A stretch of 64,000 nt of DNA from Lentisphaerae bacterium GWF2_38_69 (GTDB taxonomy: Bacteria > Verrucomicrobiota > Lentisphaeria > Victivallales > GWF2-38-69), in contig MHBE01000059.1 in assembly GCA_001803205.1 (NCBI GenBank), forward strand, positions 1 through 64,000, read 5' to 3'. This document shows, piece after piece, positions 32,191 to 41,644 of the stretch (its first letter is position 1; every line of letters begins with the position of its first letter). The position numbers and the translations under genes were made by a program. The notes below the pieces were generated by a model. It did not search any database. It saw only the letters and a program-made list of their open reading frames with translations, and was not told the origin of the DNA.

Positions 32191-35100
32191 ATGCCAGATC
32201 TAGATACGAAAATAGCCATACAAAACGCTCTGAAAGCCTTCTCTTCAGGAAGTCTCTCTGACAAAGCCATTTCTCTCTTCACTTCTCTTGGATATAACAC
32301 CGAACGGCATAATCCTTTTGACCAGAAAGATTACGCTTTCTTTAAAGAATCGTTTTTAGAAGGAAATACACGCTTCAATGAAGAGAAGGCATTAGTGAAG
32401 GAATGGAAATCTATTGACCTCTTATTCCAGCTCACACAGGAAGAGCTCTCAGCCCAGCAAAGTTTATTTGATACAAAGAAAGTTAACAATACCATAATTG
32501 AAACCTATCTCTTCTTTGCCATAGAACTCTCAAAAGCAGAATATTCCAGAACAGCATTGGCGCAGATAACCCGTGAAATTAACAAAGTCTTTCCGATGCC
32601 GGCAATGATTCTTTTCAAACACGGTTCACACCTGACTTTATCAGTGATAAACCGACGACTGCATAAAAGAGACGAACAAAAAGATGTTCTGGAAAAGGTA
32701 ACGCTCATCAAGGACATTTCGATACTCAATCCACACAGAGCGCATATTGAAATACTTTTCGACTTATCATTTCATGAGTTACTGCGCATTCACAGATTTA
32801 CTAACTTCGTCGAACTTCACAATGCCTGGCAGAAGACTCTCGATACTAAAGAGCTTAACAAGAGATTTTACCGCGAACTCTCCAACTGGTATTTTTGGGC
32901 GATCAGAACCGTTTCATTTCCTAATGATGCTGAAAATGACAAAGATGACACGGTTTTCAATTCTGAAAGCGTCATTAGATTGCTTACAAGGCTTATTTTT
33001 ATCTGGTTTATCAAGGAAAAGAATCTTGTTCCTGAAATGATATTCGGTCATAAAAAAATTTCATCGATTATCAAAGGGTTTATGCAGGACGGCTCAAATG
33101 TTTATTATCGTGCTATTCTTCAAAATCTATTCTTCGGTACTTTGAACCAGAAAATTGAGGATAGAGGTTTTGCAGTTGAAGGAAATCTAGCCCAAAATGC
33201 AAAAAACTACGGCGTTAAAACTCTCTACCGCTATGCCTCTGATTTCCAGATTCCAAAAGAAGAGGTTGTCAAACTCTTCAAAGGCGTGCCGTTTCTTAAT
33301 GGCGGGCTTTTTGATTGTCTGGATAACGAAGACAGCAGTTGCAAAGTCTTGTATCTGGACGGATTTTCCCGTAATCCCAAAAAGCAGGCAAATGTGCCTG
33401 ACGAACTCTTCTTCTCCGACGAAAGAACTATAGACCTGAGCGAAATCTATGATGACAAAAAGAAGAAAAATGAAAAGGTAAAAGGCCTCTTTGAAATATT
33501 TAACAGCTATAAGTTTACCATAACAGAAAATACTCCGATAGAAGAGGAAATAGCACTTGACCCCGAACTCCTCGGCAGAGTTTTTGAAAACCTCCTGGCA
33601 AGCTATAACCCGGAAACCAAAACCACCGCCCGTAAACAAACAGGAAGCTTCTATACTCCGAGAGAGATCGTCAACTACATGGTGGATGAATCCTTAATTG
33701 CTTACTTTAAAGCTAGACTTCTTTCAGAATTGCCGGGATATGAAGAACTTGCCGACAGGCAGTTAAAACTTTTCAGTAGCAGTGAACTTTCTAATCAGCC
33801 AAAATTTGAAATGAAACTCGATGAAAGCTCCTGGAACGGCAAAGAAGAAGAACTTGAAACTGAACTCAGAAATTTGCTCTCTTATTCAGAAACAGAGTCA
33901 AAATTCTCACAGTCAGATAAAGACAAACTAATTGAAGCCATCGATAACTGCAAAATCCTTGACCCTGCCTGCGGTTCAGGTGCTTTCCCGATGGGCATCC
34001 TCCACAAACTCGTCCATGTCCTGCATAAACTCGACCCGCAGAATAAGGGATGGGAAGAACGGCAGATAAGGAAAGCATCGCTGATTGATGATCCTACTAT
34101 CCGTGACAAACTGATTGCTGACATTGAAACAGCCTTCAGCAATAATGAACTAGACTACGGCAGAAAACTCTATCTTATTGAAAACTGCATCTACGGCGTG
34201 GACATCCAGCCCATTGCAACTCAGATAAGCAAACTGCGCTTCTTTATCTCTCTAATCGTTGACCAGAAAACAGATAAAAACAAAGATAATTTCGGTATCA
34301 GAAGTTTGCCAAACCTCGAAACAAAGTTTGTCGCAGCAAATACTTTGATAGACTTGCCTGAAGTTGGTCTTTACAATCATAATGTTGAAGAACTCGCAAA
34401 AGAATTAAAAAACACTCGTCATAATATTTTTAGTGCTAAAACAGCATATGATAAAAAGAAATTGCGAGATGAAGATAGAAAAATCAGGGAGCAAATAAAA
34501 TCGGAACTCCTTAGCGGTGGATGGGATGAAAAAAGTTCCACTCTTATTGCTAAATGGGATCCTTATAACCAGAATGCCAGTTGTTCATGGTTCAATCCCG
34601 AATGGATGTTCGGCATCAGAGACGGCTTCGATATCGTTATCGGCAATCCGCCGTATATGATAATTCAAACATTAACTGAAGCTTTTCCTGAACTCGTCCC
34701 TTACTATAAAAACTCTTATGCCTCTGCTACTGGAAAGTTTGATATTTATTGTCTATTTATTGAGAAAGGCATATTGATGCTAAGACATGACGGAATTCTC
34801 AATTATATCGTGCCTAACAAATGGACTGTTGCAAAGTTTGGATTTGGTCTTCGAAAATTAATTTCTGAGAAAAAATCTTTATATAAACTAATATCTTTTA
34901 ATGATTATCAAGTATTCAATGCTTCAACATATTCTTCACTTATTTGGTTATCTAAGACATCACATAACTTTGCTTCTTTTGCAAGTTTAGATAAAGATTT
35001 ATCTGATTCCCGTGAATTAGATTTATGGTTAGACAACCTGTTCAATTCTATTAATACTGTGATAGATAATTCAAAATTATCAGATAATCCATGGATACTG

Positions 35101-36153
35101 GGAAATGAAAATGAAACAAATATTGTCAAAGTAATTAATAAACATCCACATATTGAAAGATTTCTTGAAGGAATTTTTCAAGGAATAGTTACCGGCGATA
35201 ATGATATTTTTTGGCTGTATGATTGCATAGTAAGCGATTATTATGTTAAGGGTTATTCTAAAGCACTTCAGCAAAAAGTAGAAATAGAAAAAGAAGTCAT
35301 ATACCCTTTCTTAAATGGCAGAACTATTGGAAGATATAAAAATAATTTTGATAGTACTTTTTTAATTTATCCATATAGAACCCAATCAAATAAAACTGTC
35401 ATCATTCCAGAAGATGATTTAAAGCTTGAATACCCCAACTTGTATAAATATTTTATATCCCTCAAAGGCAGATTAGAAAACCGTGGTTCCGAATCAATGA
35501 TTTACCCTTGCTGGTACTCTTTATGGAATTTTAGAAACATAAATAAATTGGCAGCAAAGAATAAAATATTAACTCCTGATGTTTGCCAACACGGCAGTAT
35601 GTGGAATGATATATATGGCAATTATTTTCATTCCGATACTACATATTCAATCATAGTCAAAGATAGCTTTTTACATATAATTCCTTCTCTGTATGCTATT
35701 CTAAACTCCCAGTTATGTTGGTTTTATTTGCAGCAAACAAGTTCTATTCAAAGAGGAGGGTTTTTTAGGTTTAAAACTTCATATTTAAAACCTTTCCCAA
35801 TTCCTGATATAATAGATGAATTCAATAGTAAACTCTCTAAGCTAGTAAATATTATTGAATTCCTTACACAAAAGGAAGATAGAAATAAATGGGTTACCTT
35901 TATTGAAGGCTTTATCAATAGTTTGGTTTACGCGCTTTACTTTCCTGAACAAGTCAAAGCGGCTAATGCAGAAGTTCTAAAGCATCTGACCAATCTGCCT
36001 GAAATCAAAGAAGATTGGAGCGACGAGAAGAAACTGAAAGTCATCGAGAAGGTTTATCAGGAGTTATCCGATCCGAATCACCCTGTTTCAATCGCCATGG
36101 AACGACAGAAATCTGTCCCGGAAATCCGCATCATCGAAGGCCTGGGAAAATAA
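32191..36153 (+). CDS. Eco57I-type DNA methyltransferase / Type IIG-like restriction protein
   Basis: This 1320-residue protein has a helical N-terminal region (about 1-480), QTGSFYTPREIVNYMVDESL (about 480), the SAM-binding motif DPACGSG (591-597), a central helical part, and catalytic motif IV NPPY (819-822), which predicts N6-adenine methylation. The C-terminal about 450 residues resemble target-recognition regions (FLNGRTIGRY; SIQRGGFFRFKTSYLKPFPI). I could not pick out a PD-(D/E)xK nuclease site, so whether it also cuts is open. The last residues, VSIAMERQKSVPEIRIIEGL, recur as fragments at two later gene junctions. Shine-Dalgarno AAGGTG. Confidence 0.9.
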   Translation: MPDLDTKIAIQNALKAFSSGSLSDKAISLFTSLGYNTERHNPFDQKDYAFFKESFLEGNTRFNEEKALVKEWKSIDLLFQLTQEELSAQQSLFDTKKVNNTIIETYLFFAIELSKAEYSRTALAQITREINKVFPMPAMILFKHGSHLTLSVINRRLHKRDEQKDVLEKVTLIKDISILNPHRAHIEILFDLSFHELLRIHRFTNFVELHNAWQKTLDTKELNKRFYRELSNWYFWAIRTVSFPNDAENDKDDTVFNSESVIRLLTRLIFIWFIKEKNLVPEMIFGHKKISSIIKGFMQDGSNVYYRAILQNLFFGTLNQKIEDRGFAVEGNLAQNAKNYGVKTLYRYASDFQIPKEEVVKLFKGVPFLNGGLFDCLDNEDSSCKVLYLDGFSRNPKKQANVPDELFFSDERTIDLSEIYDDKKKKNEKVKGLFEIFNSYKFTITENTPIEEEIALDPELLGRVFENLLASYNPETKTTARKQTGSFYTPREIVNYMVDESLIAYFKARLLSELPGYEELADRQLKLFSSSELSNQPKFEMKLDESSWNGKEEELETELRNLLSYSETESKFSQSDKDKLIEAIDNCKILDPACGSGAFPMGILHKLVHVLHKLDPQNKGWEERQIRKASLIDDPTIRDKLIADIETAFSNNELDYGRKLYLIENCIYGVDIQPIATQISKLRFFISLIVDQKTDKNKDNFGIRSLPNLETKFVAANTLIDLPEVGLYNHNVEELAKELKNTRHNIFSAKTAYDKKKLRDEDRKIREQIKSELLSGGWDEKSSTLIAKWDPYNQNASCSWFNPEWMFGIRDGFDIVIGNPPYMIIQTLTEAFPELVPYYKNSYASATGKFDIYCLFIEKGILMLRHDGILNYIVPNKWTVAKFGFGLRKLISEKKSLYKLISFNDYQVFNASTYSSLIWLSKTSHNFASFASLDKDLSDSRELDLWLDNLFNSINTVIDNSKLSDNPWILGNENETNIVKVINKHPHIERFLEGIFQGIVTGDNDIFWLYDCIVSDYYVKGYSKALQQKVEIEKEVIYPFLNGRTIGRYKNNFDSTFLIYPYRTQSNKTVIIPEDDLKLEYPNLYKYFISLKGRLENRGSESMIYPCWYSLWNFRNINKLAAKNKILTPDVCQHGSMWNDIYGNYFHSDTTYSIIVKDSFLHIIPSLYAILNSQLCWFYLQQTSSIQRGGFFRFKTSYLKPFPIPDIIDEFNSKLSKLVNIIEFLTQKEDRNKWVTFIEGFINSLVYALYFPEQVKAANAEVLKHLTNLPEIKEDWSDEKKLKVIEKVYQELSDPNHPVSIAMERQKSVPEIRIIEGLGK

Positions 36154-36165
36154 GGAATATGAAGA

Positions 36166-37302
36166 ATGAACGATAATAAACATATTGAAATGAAATTTGA
36201 GAATCTTTTACAGCTTTTTGAACAGACTCAGACTGAAATGCGCAGACAGGCCGCCAGGTCTGTGGACATAGCCTTAGTGGTGCGCAACTGGCTCTTCGGA
36301 TGGTATATAGTAGAGTTTGAAAATGCCGGAGCTGAGAGGATTGATCTTTATGGGAAACAACTTATGAAGAATCTTGCCGATAAACTTACAAGTAGGCTGG
36401 GAAAAGGTTTTTCCAAACGCTCATTGGAGCTTTACCGGCTTTTCTTCATGAACTATAAAGAGATTACGCAGACAGTGTCTGCCCAATCTTTATCGCTCAT
36501 AAATCATTGCATTCAAGATAGTTTACCCATTGCTCCAATTTCCTTCAAGCCCGAAGAATTGATGAAATACTTCAAACTGGGTTGGTCTCACTATGTAACT
36601 CTTATTACAATACGAAATAGTGAAGAAAGAAGATTCTATGAGATAGAAGCTATTGAAAACAACTGGAGCGTCAGAGAACTTCAAAGGCAGCTAGAGTCTT
36701 CGCTTTACGAAAGGCTTGCTTTAAGCAGAGATAAGAGAAAAATAAAAGAGTTGTCTGAAAAAGGACAAGTTGTTGGTTTTGCTGAAGATATAATTAAGAA
36801 TCCATACATATTGGAATTCCTCAATCTCCCTGAGCATCCACATTATTCTAAACACGAACTGGAAACAGCTATAATTGACAAGATAGAACACTTTTTGCTG
36901 GAGCTTGGAAAGGGGTTTCTTTTTGAAGCCAGACAGAAAAGGTTTACTTTAGATGACGATCATTTTTATGTAGATCTGGTTTTCTATAACAGGCTGCTTC
37001 GGTGTTATGTACTCATTGACTTGAAAAAGGATAAGCTGACACATCAAGATTTAGGCCAAATGCAGATGTATGTAAATTATTTTGACAGGTTTGTAAAGAA
37101 AGACTATGAGAATCCTACTATCGGTATTCTTCTCTGCCACAGGAAAAATGACGCTCTTGTAGAACTGACTCTTCCTGAAAAATCCAATATCCGCGCATCT
37201 GAGTATCAGCTTTATCTGCCAAGTAAGGATGAATTAAAAAAACAGCTTGAAGATATACAAAAAGACTTGACTGAAGAGAAAAAGCATGATGCAACTTCCT
37301 GA
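36166..37302 (+). CDS. DUF1016/YhcG-type PD-(D/E)xK nuclease
   Basis: This 378-residue protein has the DUF1016 N-terminal helical domain (about 1-190, with WYIVEFENAG, LGKGFSKRSLELYRLFF and WSVRELQRQLESSLYERLAL). The C-terminal PD-(D/E)xK-like nuclease domain (about 200-350) has FYVDLVFYNRLLRCYVLIDL, D270 and then D285-L-K287; most relatives have E-L-K. Proteins of this type are frequent next to methylases in restriction and defence loci. It starts 12 bp after the methylase. Its end overlaps a 15-codon echo of the methylase tail (37289-37333). Confidence 0.85.
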   Translation: MNDNKHIEMKFENLLQLFEQTQTEMRRQAARSVDIALVVRNWLFGWYIVEFENAGAERIDLYGKQLMKNLADKLTSRLGKGFSKRSLELYRLFFMNYKEITQTVSAQSLSLINHCIQDSLPIAPISFKPEELMKYFKLGWSHYVTLITIRNSEERRFYEIEAIENNWSVRELQRQLESSLYERLALSRDKRKIKELSEKGQVVGFAEDIIKNPYILEFLNLPEHPHYSKHELETAIIDKIEHFLLELGKGFLFEARQKRFTLDDDHFYVDLVFYNRLLRCYVLIDLKKDKLTHQDLGQMQMYVNYFDRFVKKDYENPTIGILLCHRKNDALVELTLPEKSNIRASEYQLYLPSKDELKKQLEDIQKDLTEEKKHDATS

Positions 37303-37333
37303 AGTGCGCATCGTCGAAGGCCTGGATAAGTAA
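37289..37333 (+). pseudogene. Methylase C-terminal tail echo 1
   Basis: In a frame different from the DUF1016 gene, ATG 37289 to TAA 37333 reads MQLPEVRIVEGLDK. This matches the real methylase end VPEIRIIEGLGK (ending 36153) in 8 of its last 12 residues. It is followed by AGGAGCAAAAAATTTATGAA, the ribosome binding site and start of the next gene, very similar to the sequence after echo 2. Confidence 0.75.
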
Positions 37334-37348
37334 AGGAGCAAAAAATTT

Positions 37349-39001
37349 ATGAATACAGATAATTTGAAAAAACTATTGGAAGAGCTGCTCTCTCAAACAA
37401 CTGAAGCTCAATGGTTGGAGTTAAAGAAAGATTTATCCGGGAAGTATGAAGAAACCGGCAAGTATATTTCGGCTTTGTCCAATGGAGCAACAATATCGAA
37501 TAAAGATTTTGCTTATCTTGTTTTTGGGATTGAAGACTCGACGCATAAGATTCTGGGGACAAAATTCAGGCCGTCCATCGAAAAGATAGGGAATCAGGAT
37601 TTTGAACTGTGGCTTAGAAGCATGATTAATCCGAAGATTCATTTTGAGATATTTGATTTTGATAGCGATGGCAAAAGAGTTGTCCTTTTCCGTATCCCAA
37701 AAGCAATGGGAGAACCTACATATTTTCAGTCAAAGGCTTATGTGAGAGTCGGAAGCCATACTACTGATCTTGTGAATTATCCTCCCCAACTGCAGAAAAT
37801 ATATAATTCACTTGAGGACTGGTCTGCAAAAACTATTCCTGATGCGTCTGTAAAAGATTTGGATCCTGATGCTTTGAAAATTGCAAGAGAAAAATTTAAA
37901 GAGAAATCTGTAAATGAAGCATTCTATAAGAATATTGATAGATGGGACAATATAACTCTTCTTGATAAAGCAAGAATTACAATTAATGGGAAGATAACAA
38001 ATACAGCCATAATCTTGTTGGGTAAGCCGGAATCTTCTCACTACTTGCTTCCTTCAATAGCTGAAATAACTTGGAAACTAGAAACTGAAGAAAAAGCCTA
38101 CGAACATTTTGGCCTGCCGTTGCTTCTGAATACGACAAAGCTTCTAAACAGAATCCGCAATATAAAGTACAAATTCTTCCCTGACAACGAATTGATTTCA
38201 ATAGAAGTGAACAAATATGAAACAAGAGTCATACTTGAAGCACTGCATAACGCAATAGCCCATCAGGACTACAGTTTGAACTCAAGAATTGTTGTAACTG
38301 AAAAGATTGACAGATTAAGCTTTACTAATGCAGGTTCATTTTTTGAAGGTTCCCCTGAAGATTATTTTTTAGGAAACAGGACGCCTCAAAGATATCGAAA
38401 TCCATGGCTTGCTCATTCTATGGTAAACCTTAACATGATTGACACTGTCGGTTATGGGATTCATACAATGTTTCTGGAGCAGCGCAAAAGATTTTTCCCT
38501 CTGCCCGATTATTCTAAATCTCAGAATAATCGCGTTGTGCTTGAGATATACGGGCACTGTATTGATGAAAATTACTCTAAATTGCTGATGGAAAGGAAAG
38601 AGGAGCTTAGTTTGACGACAGTTCTATTGCTCGATCGCATCCAGAAGAAGTTGCCTGTAAATGAAAAAGAGGCGCTCTTGCTTAAAAAAGATAACCTCAT
38701 TGAAGGAAGGAGGCCGAATTATTTTGTCTCTGCCAAAATAGCCGATGCTACAGGAAAGATGGAAGAGTATGTAAGGTATAAGGCCTTTAATGATAAATAC
38801 TACAAGGATTTAATCTGTGAGTTCGTAAGAAAACAAGGATACGCAAAAAAGTCAGAAATTGCCACGCTTGTTTATGACAAGTTATCTGATTCCCTTAGCG
38901 CTAAACAGAAAACGCATAAAATCCAAAATTTATTACAAGCACTTAGAAAAGAAGGTATTATTTATCCTGATGGAAAAATATGGAAAGTTAAAAATAGCTA
39001 A
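37349..39001 (+). CDS. AlbA_2 / HATPase ATP-binding protein, longer form
   Basis: This 550-residue protein has an AlbA_2 domain (about 15-150: TEAQWLELKKDLSGKYEETG, KDFAYLVFGIEDSTHKILGT), a HATPase-like region (about 280-400: ALHNAIAHQDYSLNSRIVVT; MIDTVGYGIHTMFLEQRKR) and a C-terminal winged helix (about 480-547). It follows a methylase-tail echo and a strong AAGGAG Shine-Dalgarno. The stop codon is followed at once by five 10-bp repeats. Likely an accessory regulator of a restriction cassette; the exact role is unknown. Confidence 0.82.
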   Translation: MNTDNLKKLLEELLSQTTEAQWLELKKDLSGKYEETGKYISALSNGATISNKDFAYLVFGIEDSTHKILGTKFRPSIEKIGNQDFELWLRSMINPKIHFEIFDFDSDGKRVVLFRIPKAMGEPTYFQSKAYVRVGSHTTDLVNYPPQLQKIYNSLEDWSAKTIPDASVKDLDPDALKIAREKFKEKSVNEAFYKNIDRWDNITLLDKARITINGKITNTAIILLGKPESSHYLLPSIAEITWKLETEEKAYEHFGLPLLLNTTKLLNRIRNIKYKFFPDNELISIEVNKYETRVILEALHNAIAHQDYSLNSRIVVTEKIDRLSFTNAGSFFEGSPEDYFLGNRTPQRYRNPWLAHSMVNLNMIDTVGYGIHTMFLEQRKRFFPLPDYSKSQNNRVVLEIYGHCIDENYSKLLMERKEELSLTTVLLLDRIQKKLPVNEKEALLLKKDNLIEGRRPNYFVSAKIADATGKMEEYVRYKAFNDKYYKDLICEFVRKQGYAKKSEIATLVYDKLSDSLSAKQKTHKIQNLLQALRKEGIIYPDGKIWKVKNS

Positions 39002-39050
39002 TTTATACATTTTTATACATTTTTATACATTTTTATACATTTTTATACAT
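39001..39050. repeat. Five 10-bp tandem repeats after an AlbA gene
   Basis: Unit TTTTATACAT repeats five times (first unit ATTTATACAT), starting in the stop codon of the AlbA gene. The period of about one DNA turn would put all units on one face of the helix, as expected for cooperative protein binding. Confidence 0.95.
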
Positions 39051-39151
39051 TTGCCCCCCACAATGGCGGCACAATAAAAGTGTTTAGTTATCAAGGAAAT
39101 ATCAATTGTGACAATAAAATCATATGCAAAGAGGAAGGAGGTAAGGAATTT

Positions 39152-39262
39152 ATGAATGAAGAAAGTTTAGTAGTATTTGAGAACGGAAATTTCGAAGATA
39201 TTATCAGCCTGATTATTATCTATTCTTATATGGTTATAAAAAGGAAATGCAGTCATGAATGA
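39152..39262 (+). CDS. Small ORF of 36 residues, unrecognised
   Basis: MNEESLVVFENGNFEDIISL and then IIIYSYMVIKRKCSHE, preceded by a strong AAGGAGGT Shine-Dalgarno about 8 bases upstream, and overlapping the start of the next gene by 8 bp. The first 12 residues resemble starts of Bro-N or RhuM-type proteins, so it may be the stub of a larger accessory gene rather than a functional peptide. No function is proposed. Confidence 0.35.
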   Translation: MNEESLVVFENGNFEDIISLIIIYSYMVIKRKCSHE

Positions 39263-39945
39263 AACAAATATATTTGAGAAAAAATCACTTAAGTATGTGA
39301 TTGGCAAGTCTGCAGACTGGAATGAACTAGCAAAAGACTGGGTAGGAATGGCGAACGCTCGCGGCGGTATCATAGCTCTGGGAATTGAAAACGAAGATAC
39401 TCAACCTCCTCCTGATCAAAAGATAGATAAAGAATTGCCTGGAAAGGTTAATAAGCGCATATCAGAGCTTACTATCAATGTCGGAGTAGCATCTCAAATC
39501 ATATTGTCTGAAAATGGTGGTGAGTATATTGAAGTAAAAGTTTATCCCAGCATAAGCACAATAGCCTCAACCACAGACGGCAAATATTATTATCGCATAG
39601 CCGATGGATGCAAACCCCTGCTCTCGGATGAACTAAGTCGTTTGCTCAATGACAAACCGTCATTTATATGGGAAACAAGAATTGTAAAATCTGCCAAAAG
39701 AAATGACTATAACGCGAACAAATTTGAAGCAAATTGAGAAACATAGGCTCAAGGAACTAATCTATCAGGATATAAAAACATATCCTAATAGCTCTATTAG
39801 TGAAATAAATGATAGAATTGGAAAAGAAATAGCGTCAAGAAAGATAAAGTCGATGATAGATAATATGACTTCTAATAAAGAAATTGAGGCTATTGGACAA
39901 AACCGTTGGAGGGAATATTCTATCAACAAACAGGGCGTGAAATAA
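39255..39945 (+). pseudogene. AlbA_2 protein gene broken by internal deletion
   Basis: Reading frame one (39255-39737, 160 residues) is a good AlbA_2 N-terminus: FEKKSLKYVIGKSADWNELA then KDWVGMANARGGIIALGIEN. Frame two (39703-39945) reads EKHRLKELIYQDIKTYPNSS and ends RWREYSINKQGVK, the winged-helix C-terminus expected at the far end of the same kind of protein. The HATPase middle of about 250 residues is missing and the two parts are in different frames. The parsimonious reading is one gene that lost its centre. A truncated AlbA_2 protein might still be made. Confidence 0.7.
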
Positions 39946-40005
39946 AAGAGGTTTTGTTGATAGAATGTCGATAGGAAATGTTGATAGAATTAAAAATTAT
40001 CAGTA

Positions 40006-40137
40006 ATGCCTCTGACAAAAAAAGAATTTGAGATTATTAAACAGAAGGGTTCAGCTACTCCATATCCTGTTTCAATAGCCATGGAAAGGCAGAAATCTAT
40101 CCCTGAATTGCGCATCATTGAAGAACTGAATAAATAA
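40006..40137 (+). pseudogene. Methylase C-terminal tail echo 2
   Basis: ATG 40006 to TAA 40137 gives 43 residues whose second half, PVSIAMERQKSIPELRIIEE, then LNK, aligns directly with the methylase end PVSIAMERQKSVPEIRIIEG, LGK. The first 18 residues (MPLTKKEFEIIKQKGSAT) do not match that region. It is followed by GGAGCAAGAAACTTATGAAT leading into a truncated DUF1016 gene. I read it as the leftover 3' end of a second methylase gene. Confidence 0.8.
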
Positions 40138-40151
40138 GGAGCAAGAAACTT

Positions 40152-40655
40152 ATGAATGTTATAAAGCAGTCTTATGAAAATCTTACTCAGCAGATAGGCG
40201 AACTTCTCAGAAAAGGGCGCGAACAGGCAGGAAGAGCTGTTAATACCATATTGGTTCAAACCTATTGGCAGATAGGAAGGCATATTGTTGAGTTTGAGCA
40301 ATCAGGCAAAGAGAAAGCTGAGTACGGTTCAAACCTCCTTGACAGGCTTTCAAAGGATTTAACTCTCTATTATGGAAAAGGTTTCAGCAGGTCAAACTTG
40401 TTTCAAATACGGCAATTTTACCTAAAGTTTCCAAAAATCCAGACACTGTCTGGACAATTGACATGGAGCCATTATAACGAAATTTTAAAAGCAGACGATG
40501 AGCTTGAGATTGGCTTTTACTCCCGTCAATGTGAGAAAGAGAATTGGAGTGTCAGAGAACTCAGACGGCAGATGAAAAGCATGCTTTCTCACAGACTTGC
40601 ATTGAGTAAGGACAAAGAGGGCGTAATGGAGCTTGCCGAAAAAGGAGCGGAATGA
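40152..40655 (+). pseudogene. DUF1016 protein truncated before its nuclease domain
   Basis: The 167-residue product has a full DUF1016 N-terminal domain (GRAVNTILVQTYWQIGRHIV, YGKGFSRSNLFQIRQFYLKF, NWSVRELRRQMKSMLSHRLA) but stops after LSKDKEGVMELAEKGAE, where relatives continue into the PD-(D/E)xK nuclease. The two other DUF1016 genes in the window (36166 and 41645) keep that domain. It may be nonfunctional, or act as a stand-alone N-domain. Confidence 0.75.
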
Positions 40656-40680
40656 TATCAACAAAACACAAAGAGAATAA

Positions 40681-40827
40681 TCAACAACAAGCATCGAACG
40701 CCTGGAATATCTGTTTAAACTCTATGAACAGATGGTTGATGAAGAAAAAGAAAGGACAGGAAAATTGAATCCTGAACCAATCAAAACCAAAAAGAAAAAT
40801 CACAATGAGCGATATAAAATTATTTGA
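40681..40827 (+). pseudogene. Unrecognised gene fragment
   Basis: Between the truncated DUF1016 gene and the DinD-like gene a stop-free frame reads SIERLEYLFKLYEQMVDEEK and continues to KLNPEPIKTKKKNHNERYKI. It has no start and overlaps the next gene by 23 bp. It looks like the C-terminal tail of a larger protein lost by deletion; I do not recognise the family. Confidence 0.35.
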
Positions 40828-41635
40828 AGAAAAAAAAGTACGCAGGTATTGGGATTCAGAAAAAGAAATATGGTATTTCAGTATCACAGACATCGTGTCC
40901 ATTCTTACTGAAAGCAAAGACCCTTTAGCCTATTGGCGTAAGTTAAAGGAACGCCTCAAACAGGAAGGAAATGAAACCGTGACGAATTGTCACGCTTTGA
41001 AAATGGTTGCCGCTGACGGAAAAATGCGCTTAACTGATGTTGCTAATACAGAGCAGCTTCTTCGCCTCATTCAATCCATACCATCACCCAAAGCAGAACC
41101 CTTCAAACAATGGCTTGCAAAAGTAGGACATGAACGAATGCAGGAAATAGCCGACCCGGAACGAAGCCTCGATAGAGCAAGGGAAAATTGGCAGAAACTG
41201 GGGCGTAGTGGAAAATGGATTCAACAGCGCATGACGGGGCAGGAAACTCGTAATAAACTTACTGATTACTGGAAACAAAGCGGAGTAGAAAAATCAGATG
41301 AATTTGCCTTGCTCACCAATATTATCCATCAGGAATGGACAGGTCTAACAGTAAAGAAGCATAAGGACTTAAAAAACTTAAAATCACAAAACCTAAGAGA
41401 CCACATGAATGAAGCCGAACTTATCTTTACGGCATTAGCAGAGTTATCTACGCGCCAAATAGCCGAAACAGAAGAAGCAACAGGGTTAACAGAAAATGCA
41501 AAAGCAAGTAAAAAAGGCGGAGCCATTGCCAAGGATGCGCGATTGGCATTAGAAGCAAAAACCGGCAAGAATGTAGTGACAGGAGAGAACTTTTTACCGC
41601 CTGCGAAAGAGAAAAAGCAAATTGAACACAAATAG
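40805..41635 (+). CDS. DinD-like protein with Bro-N antirepressor domain
   Basis: This 276-residue protein has an N-terminal Bro-N domain (about 1-110: VRRYWDSEKEIWYFSITDIV, followed by SILTESKDPLAYWRKLK). The C-terminal part shares the DinD pattern (EFALLTNIIHQEWTGLTVKK, NLRDHMNEAELIFTALAELS, then KASKKGGAIAKDARLALEAK). DinD of enteric bacteria is a DNA-damage-induced protein that acts on RecA filaments; Bro-N forms are common in phages and next to restriction genes. Role here: possible SOS- or phage-linked regulator of the island. It ends 9 bp before the next DUF1016 gene. Confidence 0.82.
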   Translation: MSDIKLFEEKKVRRYWDSEKEIWYFSITDIVSILTESKDPLAYWRKLKERLKQEGNETVTNCHALKMVAADGKMRLTDVANTEQLLRLIQSIPSPKAEPFKQWLAKVGHERMQEIADPERSLDRARENWQKLGRSGKWIQQRMTGQETRNKLTDYWKQSGVEKSDEFALLTNIIHQEWTGLTVKKHKDLKNLKSQNLRDHMNEAELIFTALAELSTRQIAETEEATGLTENAKASKKGGAIAKDARLALEAKTGKNVVTGENFLPPAKEKKQIEHK

Positions 41636-41644
41636 GAAAAGTAA

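Noticed and set aside
26806-37302. BREX or DISARM system
   Set aside because: No PglZ, BrxC/BrxL, DrmA or DrmB protein is present; only a PLD-SNF2 helicase and an Eco57I-type methylase are shared in outline.
39001-39050. CRISPR or replication iteron array
   Set aside because: Five contiguous 10-bp units without spacers or a nearby initiator gene; better explained as a short tandem repeat after the AlbA gene.
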